From positions 1-64,000 of the forward strand of contig CAXATH010000003.1 of assembly GCA_963972195.1 (NCBI GenBank): DNA of 64,000 bases, in the 5' to 3' direction. This document shows positions 57,728 through 64,000 of the stretch, in pieces. Source of the stretch: Litorimonas sp963972195 (GTDB taxonomy: Bacteria > Pseudomonadota > Alphaproteobacteria > Caulobacterales > Maricaulaceae). The notes beneath the pieces are model-generated. The model was given only the letters and a program-made list of their open reading frames with translations. It was not told the DNA's origin and did no database searches. The position numbers were made by a program, and so were the translations under genes. Position 1 is the first letter of the stretch. Every line of letters begins with the position of its first letter.

Positions 57728-58066
57728 ATGCCAAAGTCGGTTCTCATTGTCGAAGACGATCCTCTGATCGCCATGGATATGGAGGATTTTTTCGAATCGA
57801 GGAACTATGACATAGTAGGGCCAGCTTTCAACGTCGTAGAGGCTTTAGAGCTTCTCAAGGAACAACATCCAGATTATGCGACACTCGATTATAACCTTGG
57901 CAATGAAACCAGCCTCCCTATAGCGGATATTCTTTATAACTCCGAGGTCCCATTTGTTTTTGTGACCGGCCGAGTGGCTGAAATTAAGCGGGAAAACAAT
58001 TTACCGTCAGCCCCTGTCTTAACCAAGCCTGTGCAATACACGGAAATTTTGGCCTATTTTGATTAA
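57728..58066 (+). CDS. Receiver-only response regulator
   Basis: A 112-residue single receiver domain. The acidic pocket is VLIVEDDP (Asp10-Asp11), phosphoacceptor Asp54 is in ATLDYNLG, the motif FVTGR stands at the FATGY position, and the conserved Lys is in LTKPV. It is closely related to the 46753 receiver but lacks the latter's C-terminal extension. It is divergent from the HWE kinase gene and shares its palindromic stress promoter, so the two are a likely cognate pair. It may compete with or relay to PhyR. Confidence 0.93.
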   Translation: MPKSVLIVEDDPLIAMDMEDFFESRNYDIVGPAFNVVEALELLKEQHPDYATLDYNLGNETSLPIADILYNSEVPFVFVTGRVAEIKRENNLPSAPVLTKPVQYTEILAYFD

Positions 58067-58114
58067 ACCATTGGGCCTCAATAGAGCCTAAAGTTTCATC
58101 TCCAGACTATTAGT

Positions 58115-61100
58115 TTAGAAATCCCGCTTCCATTTAAGAGACAAGGCCTGCTCATTGTCGGCTTCCACGCGAGAGCGCAACGACAGATTTCGCCTGACTT
58201 CCCAGTCGATTATCGCACCGGACTGATTTTCTCCGACGCCTGAGAAGACTTGCAGATAAACGTTTTTCGCCAGATAACGACCACCCGTGATTTGAGCCGA
58301 TCCGTCTTCACTCAGGCCAACGCTGAGCTGTCCAACCCCCAAAGCGTCCCGAAGTCCGCCCATCAAGTCAAGCCCGCCTCCATTTCCGGAGAACTGCGCA
58401 AGGGCGCCCGCAAGCTGAGCCGCTTCCACAGCTGAAAGCTCTGTCGCTGATCGGCCAAATAGCAGCGCGGACAGAATTTCGTCATCGGGCCGCGTTGGGG
58501 TTGAAGACAACTCGATTTCCGGCTTTTCGACTGTTCCCGTAATTTTCACGCCCGCATCCAAATTCTGCGTTTCCGTATTCGCGACAAAATTTATTTTTGC
58601 GGTACTGACAGGGCCATCAAATTTTATCACACCGGATTCAAAATCCAGCTCTTTACCGGCAATTTTATATCCCCCGCGTATAACGCGTGCCTCGCCATAA
58701 ATTTCCGGCTCCAAGGCTGACCCTTTGATGTCTGCGTCAATCGACATCTCAACGTCTAGGCCTTGGCTCCGAATAAAAATGCGCCTAGGGGCGGACACGT
58801 TCAGATCAAGTTTGATAGGATAAGGGGCCGCTTTGGCTTCGGGCTTTTTGCGCTGGGGGGGTAGGTTCACCTCTTCCACTTCAATGGTCACTACGCCTGG
58901 GCCGCCGGAAACAAATTGCTTTACCTCAGCCCTTTCAATCGTGACGTTTCCGGACAAAGTTCCCTGCTCTTTCTCTGTTTTCATAGTTATATCACCGGAA
59001 ACACGGCCGGATAGGTCACGGCGATCGAGGGCGCGAAAGCTTTGCGCTTTGAAATTCGCCTGACCGATTGGAACGCCGAACTCGCCCAATTTGAAATCAC
59101 CCGTTCCGGTAAGGGTTCCCTCATTTCCGTCTCTTACGGAAAATTCTTCCAGCACAACATCGTCATTGGAAAACCTAAACAGGAATAATCCGTCGCGAAT
59201 TTGCGTTCCAAGCTCAATCATTTCCATCTCAATGGAGTTTCCGCTCACCTCACCTGAAATCAATGGAGACGCCATTGTTCCGTCAACGTCAAGATTGGCT
59301 TCTAATTGCCCAGAGAGGCCTGCATCCTCCGGAGCGATCAAGCCCAAAACGCCCTCAGCGGCGCCGGATGCAGAAAGCTGCGCTCTCAATGGCGCGTCCA
59401 TATTCGGACGGATTGAGGTCAAAGAGTTCTGGCTTTCAAGCGCGACCAACCCACTTCCATTTAAATTAAAGTCTTCTTCGGTCAGTCCGGTCAATGTCCA
59501 ATCGAGCTCCGAGGCTGAGAGCTGCCCATCAAAAGTAATCGAGAGGCCTTGACCTTTTTGACGATCAAACCCCCGCCAATCTGTCAGGGTGACATTAATT
59601 TTTCCGTCCGGCTGATTGTTTGGGACACTTAAATCCATATCCATTGCCAGACGGCCTTTTGTATCGGCCAAAAAGTTGCCAACCGGTAGGGAGCTTATGG
59701 GTAGGTTTTTAACTTCGGCAACCAAACGTTCCTGTTCGCCTCTTTGATAATTCAGCACAACAGTCCCATCTGCCACGTCCAGCGCGGCGGCTAATAAAGC
59801 CTCTCCTTCATTATACTTCATCAGTAAAGGCTCACTGGCCACGATCGGCACCCGCCCGTAAGCGGCTTCCGGCAAGAGCGTGACTGTGAAGCCATCGGTT
59901 TCGTTTCGGCCAACGGTGATAGGGCTATTTAATTGGAATGGTGTATCCACGACGCTTCCGACCGTTTGCCCATTTGTGTCGATATTACCTTTCAGCTCTG
60001 AAAGCGTGCCTCGGAGAGACGCTTTTAAATTATCAATTTCGACTTGTTTATAGGCGACATTCTTCGCATCAGCCGTCAAGTTGACGCCTTGTTCACCTTG
60101 TAAATTTTCCAGGTCAAGATCCAGGCGGGCATATCGTCCGTCCTCTTCCGGCAGATCTAATGCCATTTGCCCTTCAGCGATTCCGCTTTCCGGAAGAGCA
60201 AGGTTTCCCGTGGCCGTCAGCTGTCCGACAGACGCCTGCAGGTCGGCTAGTCGCAAGACGGACTCTGTGGAAGAAAACTGCGCAGAGATTGTGACATCGC
60301 CATATTCTGATCCGGCATCCAGCTGGATAGGGCCTTTAGGGGCTTCGACGACATCTTGAATTTCCGTGCGCAGGCGCACATCCGAAAATATTCGATTATA
60401 GGCCGTAAGTTCGGGCGCGTTCGCATCCAGACGTATATTCGGGGAATCCCTTCGGCCCGTAATAGACCCGCTCACATCTGTACCTTCAGTAAGCGTCACA
60501 GACTTGAAGGTCACAGCTTGTTTCAGCGACGCTTCGAGATCCATGTCGATATTTTCTGTTACGCGACCTGAAAACGCTGCCTCAAATCCATCGCCGCTCA
60601 CTATTCCGCGTGAAACCTCGACCCCGCCTTCTATGGGAGAAGCGTTTACATCAAAGAGCGCCATGGACCCGACGAGACTCGCCATAGGCTCTTCCATTTC
60701 GCTGGACGGTACAAACCGCCCATCCGCGGTCAAAGCGGGAAGCGCGTTTTTGTTTTGGACGGCTTTGTAATCGGCCGTCAACTGGCCGGATGGCAGAGTG
60801 CCAATGGCCTTGAGGGCCAGATTAGCCCGCCCTGAAAGGGAGTAGATCAAAGGATCAGTTGAAAGCCGACCAGATGCTGTTGCCGTGTCTTTTCCGCTCA
60901 CTAATCTGGAAGAGCTCAGTTGGAGGGTTTTTGTTTCAAGACTGTATTTTCCCTTGGCGGTGAGTTTGACCGTCGGCTTGAGATCAAGCGGAATTTCTGC
61001 TGACATAACGACGCCTCTCGCCGAAATTTCTGTTTGAAAATCGGCCAAGTTACGTGCCTCATTCAAGTTCAAAGTAAGCGGGCCGGACACCGACTTTGCG

Positions 61101-62263
61101 CGCCCTTGCGGCGTGGATACAGAACTCACCGCAACCGTTCCCGCAAAACTTGTCTCATTCGCGCTCGTGACTTGTCCTTCAATCTTAATTCCTCCGACTT
61201 GGTACCCCTCAGGAAGCGTGTAGAACCGGGCGACATCTGGAATATCGGCTTGTAGGTTCGCGCTTTGAGGTACGAGGCCTTCTTCGGGCAATTCGCCTGT
61301 TGCGATGACAGAGGCGCCGCCCGCCTGGAGGTTCAAATCAAACGGCTTTTCCGACAAACTCCTTTCCAACGATAATTGCCCTCGTATACGGGAATCGATA
61401 TCGCGCGCGGGAGCGAGCAGCGGCCAATTCTGTGTTTCCGCCTGCGCCGACGCGGAGAGGTTTTCGGGCGTCCAATTTGTTTCCAGACCAAGTACATCAA
61501 CATTATCGAATGCGAGAGATATATTTCCCTGACCCGCTTCGACGTCGCCGTTTATCGCTCCGCTGCCTGTCACTGTCTGATTTTCAGGCGCCTGTAATAG
61601 AGTGGCGATAGTTCCGCCTGGGAGTCCTTCCAGTTCGAAATCACCTTGCATCTCGCCTTGGGGCGTCCGGGTGAAGTCCAGATTTACAGAGTCGCCTTCA
61701 ATATCCGTTCTCACAGCGTCCAGCAGGGCTTTCATGGATCCATTTTCTCTTAGAGCATATTGCGCTTTCAGCCTTGCGGAAACAGGTTGCCCAATGACAG
61801 GCTCGGCGAGCATGATTGACGGCGTTTCAAAATTATCGAGCGTTACGGTCAATGGCTTATCCGACGGCTCTGAGGGAGCCGTTTCATTCAAAACGGGTTT
61901 CCGCTGAATATCGATATAAGCAATGTTCAAATCTTCAATATAAAGATGCTTAGTCAGGAATTTCAAAGGCTGCCATTGCAATGAAATATCTTCGGCTGTC
62001 GCCCATACGCCCTCTTTATCGCGGATTTTCAGGCTATCGATTTTTAGCTGATTTAACGGATCACCAGAAAGTCCCGAGACTTCAAGACCTTCAATAGGTC
62101 CAAAACTGCGGGAATTTAGCTGCTCTTCAATAAAATCCGCCCCGGACGAGGTCGTGATATAAAACCGCCCTGCCGCTATTAAAAGAACAAGCAATGCGAT
62201 GAGAGCAAAACAGCCCCCAATCACCCACTTTATCCATCGTCTTTTTTTAACTGTCTCAGACAT
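58115..62263 (-). CDS. tamB: TamB-like translocation and assembly module protein
   Basis: A 1382-residue inner-membrane-anchored periplasm-spanning protein: an N-terminal transmembrane helix (about residues 13-33), a very long beta-taco/AsmA-like repeat region and the C-terminal TamB (DUF490) domain (about 1030-1382, ending in LRSRVEADNEQALSLKWKRDF, typical of TamB C termini). TamB with TamA helps insert outer-membrane proteins and is linked to phospholipid transport. Its ATG overlaps the tamA stop by one base (TAATG on the minus strand), so the two are one operon. Confidence 0.94.
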   Translation of the reverse strand: MSETVKKRRWIKWVIGGCFALIALLVLLIAAGRFYITTSSGADFIEEQLNSRSFGPIEGLEVSGLSGDPLNQLKIDSLKIRDKEGVWATAEDISLQWQPLKFLTKHLYIEDLNIAYIDIQRKPVLNETAPSEPSDKPLTVTLDNFETPSIMLAEPVIGQPVSARLKAQYALRENGSMKALLDAVRTDIEGDSVNLDFTRTPQGEMQGDFELEGLPGGTIATLLQAPENQTVTGSGAINGDVEAGQGNISLAFDNVDVLGLETNWTPENLSASAQAETQNWPLLAPARDIDSRIRGQLSLERSLSEKPFDLNLQAGGASVIATGELPEEGLVPQSANLQADIPDVARFYTLPEGYQVGGIKIEGQVTSANETSFAGTVAVSSVSTPQGRAKSVSGPLTLNLNEARNLADFQTEISARGVVMSAEIPLDLKPTVKLTAKGKYSLETKTLQLSSSRLVSGKDTATASGRLSTDPLIYSLSGRANLALKAIGTLPSGQLTADYKAVQNKNALPALTADGRFVPSSEMEEPMASLVGSMALFDVNASPIEGGVEVSRGIVSGDGFEAAFSGRVTENIDMDLEASLKQAVTFKSVTLTEGTDVSGSITGRRDSPNIRLDANAPELTAYNRIFSDVRLRTEIQDVVEAPKGPIQLDAGSEYGDVTISAQFSSTESVLRLADLQASVGQLTATGNLALPESGIAEGQMALDLPEEDGRYARLDLDLENLQGEQGVNLTADAKNVAYKQVEIDNLKASLRGTLSELKGNIDTNGQTVGSVVDTPFQLNSPITVGRNETDGFTVTLLPEAAYGRVPIVASEPLLMKYNEGEALLAAALDVADGTVVLNYQRGEQERLVAEVKNLPISSLPVGNFLADTKGRLAMDMDLSVPNNQPDGKINVTLTDWRGFDRQKGQGLSITFDGQLSASELDWTLTGLTEEDFNLNGSGLVALESQNSLTSIRPNMDAPLRAQLSASGAAEGVLGLIAPEDAGLSGQLEANLDVDGTMASPLISGEVSGNSIEMEMIELGTQIRDGLFLFRFSNDDVVLEEFSVRDGNEGTLTGTGDFKLGEFGVPIGQANFKAQSFRALDRRDLSGRVSGDITMKTEKEQGTLSGNVTIERAEVKQFVSGGPGVVTIEVEEVNLPPQRKKPEAKAAPYPIKLDLNVSAPRRIFIRSQGLDVEMSIDADIKGSALEPEIYGEARVIRGGYKIAGKELDFESGVIKFDGPVSTAKINFVANTETQNLDAGVKITGTVEKPEIELSSTPTRPDDEILSALLFGRSATELSAVEAAQLAGALAQFSGNGGGLDLMGGLRDALGVGQLSVGLSEDGSAQITGGRYLAKNVYLQVFSGVGENQSGAIIDWEVRRNLSLRSRVEADNEQALSLKWKRDF

Positions 62264-63999
62264 TAAAAAGCCTGTCCGATTGAAATGTAAATTTGGAAGG
62301 CGTCATCGCCCGGGCGCTTATTGAGGGGGAAGGCGATATCGGCCCGAATTGGAGCGAAGTCCGTGAAATAACGCACACCGAATCCTGCGCCATATTGGGT
62401 CGTATCGAAGTCCGGATATTGCTCACTCCCAACGGTGGCCGCGTCAACAAAACCAACAAAGCCAAGATTGCCATTGAAAAGCGAGTCATGCCCGCGGTAG
62501 CGAAGCTCGGCGCTGCCTTCGACAAGTGTCCGGCCGCCGATTGTTTCCCCGTCAGAATTTCGGGGAGAAATAGACTGATAGCTATAGCCGCGTACGGATC
62601 CGCCGCCGCCGCCGTAAAAGCGTTGGTTCAAAGGAACAGACTCTATAGATGAGCCAAAAATAGATCCATATTTTACGCGGCCCGCTGCGATGAATTTTTC
62701 GCTAAGTTTCTGATAAGCGCTTCCCCCCAGCTCTCCGATAACAAATGCGCCTTTGTCATCGCCGATATTATAGCTTGGTATAGCGCCCCCCTCGACATAA
62801 AAACCTTTGGTCGGATTGAAAATATTGTCTCGATTATCATAGACTGCGCGGCCGGGAAGCTGCACTAGATAAGCCCGCACTTTTTCGTTATCGCCTTCTT
62901 CCAGTTTGAACTGAGACGCTTCCAAACCAACGCCGGCGCTCACTTTTAATTTGGGTGTAAGCTTTTGCGTCATCAACGCATTTACGCTGACACGTTCTCC
63001 TCTGAAAAACTCTGAATTCTCACGGGCCACTTCTGCAGCAAGATCAAGCTCTCTATCAACGCGCCACGCATAGGGGATATTATAATCAACCCCGAAACTT
63101 TGCAGGTTTGTCTTTGCGACCGCAGTTAGCGTGAGGGTCTGGGCGTAACCGATAAAATTACGGCGCTCATAGCTAGCCGACACCCCGCTCCCGTCTGAGG
63201 TGGAGTATCCTATTTCTCCGGAGATCGTATTCTTGTCGCCTTGCTCAATATTCAGAAGAACGTTTCGCGTTATCGTTCCGTCGGCATTTTCTGTTCCCCC
63301 CTCCTCGAGGGTCGCGGTCGCGCTGTCGAATACGCCTGATCCAATCGCGCGAGAAGACAAAGTATTGATTTTGCTCTGCTGATAAACCTCTCCGGGTTCG
63401 AAGGGAGAGATCATGTCCGGCCAGCTCTCTTTGAGATAAGCTGAGCCGGTTCTTTTAATTTCGCCAAAACGTGTTTTTCGACCTGTCGCTATATTATAAT
63501 CCACGGTCATTGCGTCCGTTTCATGGTCAACAACAACTTTCCGAGGCAATGCCTCCGCATTAGGATAGCCTTGTCCTTTCAGAGTATTGACGATGCGAAG
63601 TTCTGACGCGACCACCTGCGCGGATTCAGCAGGCTTTCCTTCATTCTCGGACACCATCTTTTGCAAGGCGGTTTCGGTTTCGGGTAAGTTGTCTTTAAAA
63701 TCGATATTGAAAGACCCGAAATCAAACCTTGGGCCGGTTTCTATCAATAAAACTGGCGTCAGGGATTCTCGAGACTTTTTGCCTTGATTTGTTTCGGGCA
63801 ACCCGTCCTCTGAAATCGTTCCGATCTGGACGTCTATCACGCTGCCGTAATAACCTTGGGAGCGTAGGACAGACTCAGATTTTTCCAAGACCTGTTCGGC
63901 CCGTCGACGCGCCTGAGCCGTAGACCGGGGCGCGTCATCCACGCGACCAATTGTCAGAACCAGCTGTTCTCGTAGCTCCTCGGGCATGTCACCTTGCAC
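62263..63999 (-). CDS. tamA: TamA (BamA/Omp85 family) outer-membrane protein, C-terminal part
   Basis: A partial 578-residue product; the frame runs off the right edge, so the N terminus and signal peptide lie outside. It contains POTRA-like domains (about residues 1-240 of the visible part) and the C-terminal Omp85 16-stranded barrel (about 250-578) with the conserved RGY motif in GGGSVRGYSYQSISP and a terminal aromatic (YISIGQAF). Next to tamB it forms the standard TamAB pair. The reading frame has no visible defect. Confidence 0.94.
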   Translation of the reverse strand: MQGDMPEELREQLVLTIGRVDDAPRSTAQARRRAEQVLEKSESVLRSQGYYGSVIDVQIGTISEDGLPETNQGKKSRESLTPVLLIETGPRFDFGSFNIDFKDNLPETETALQKMVSENEGKPAESAQVVASELRIVNTLKGQGYPNAEALPRKVVVDHETDAMTVDYNIATGRKTRFGEIKRTGSAYLKESWPDMISPFEPGEVYQQSKINTLSSRAIGSGVFDSATATLEEGGTENADGTITRNVLLNIEQGDKNTISGEIGYSTSDGSGVSASYERRNFIGYAQTLTLTAVAKTNLQSFGVDYNIPYAWRVDRELDLAAEVARENSEFFRGERVSVNALMTQKLTPKLKVSAGVGLEASQFKLEEGDNEKVRAYLVQLPGRAVYDNRDNIFNPTKGFYVEGGAIPSYNIGDDKGAFVIGELGGSAYQKLSEKFIAAGRVKYGSIFGSSIESVPLNQRFYGGGGGSVRGYSYQSISPRNSDGETIGGRTLVEGSAELRYRGHDSLFNGNLGFVGFVDAATVGSEQYPDFDTTQYGAGFGVRYFTDFAPIRADIAFPLNKRPGDDAFQIYISIGQAF

Positions 64000-64000
64000 G

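Noticed and set aside
1..64000. CRISPR arrays, rRNA or tRNA genes, prophage or insertion sequences
   Set aside because: Scanned by eye for repeat-spacer arrays, T-loop GGTTCGA/GTTCGAATC signatures and transposase motifs; none found.

Overview
The window reads as a chromosomal segment of a free-living, probably aquatic alphaproteobacterium of moderate GC (about 50%). The strongest evidence is a complete PhyR-NepR-EcfG general stress response (GSR) module, a system known only from Alphaproteobacteria. HWE/HisKA_2-type histidine kinases and RPE-like palindromes of the kind common in that class support this. Gene content fits a Caulobacterales/Hyphomonadaceae-like or Parvularculales-like organism, but genus cannot be told from the sequence alone. 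No rRNA, tRNA, CRISPR array, prophage or transposase is visible.

Layout. 0-10 kb: rlmN, a tight run of envelope genes (DUF350 membrane protein, anchored trypsin-like protease, extensin-like protein, TerB-like protein), a CDF metal exporter, a BioF2-type acyltransferase and an aldehyde/alcohol dehydrogenase pair. 9.8-10.9 kb: a gene-free, repeat-rich stretch that includes the inverted partner of a 55-bp repeat at the very left edge. 10.9-17.8 kb: cysS, a ClpP-fold membrane protein, a secreted protein, folE, and a LytTR regulator divergent from an acyltransferase across four 10-bp direct repeats at exact 20-bp spacing. 18-21.3 kb: a FAD oxidoreductase/DUF1365/cyclopropane-fatty-acid-synthase operon. 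21.4-33.7 kb: a DUF892 protein, glmS, an M28 peptidase, sdaA, a class V aminotransferase, gntK/gntP, glpD and galE.

33.7-38 kb: a four-gene minus-strand operon encoding an AfsA-type hotdog protein, an FAD amine-oxidase-like protein, a HemN-like radical SAM protein and an alpha/beta hydrolase. I do not recognise this combination as a described pathway. It is the best candidate for an undescribed (signal-)metabolite system.

38-58 kb is a general stress response island. phyR is divergent from nepR-ecfG and a HisKA_2 kinase gene. A second PAS-HWE kinase and two receiver-only regulators lie nearby. At least eleven sites matching the EcfG promoter pattern GGAAC-N16/17-(C/T)GT(T/A) sit in front of phyR, nepR, both receivers, the HWE kinase, gdhA, topoisomerase IB, a diacylglycerol-kinase operon and small stress or membrane proteins (DUF2945, DUF883-like, PLDc_N-like). 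The regulator and a large part of its probable regulon therefore appear to be physically clustered. Several of these promoters are near-palindromic and could fire in both directions. They also settle start codons: for gdhA and DUF2945 they rule out the longer ORF starts.

58-64 kb: tamB and the C-terminal part of tamA, an outer-membrane assembly operon that runs off the right edge.
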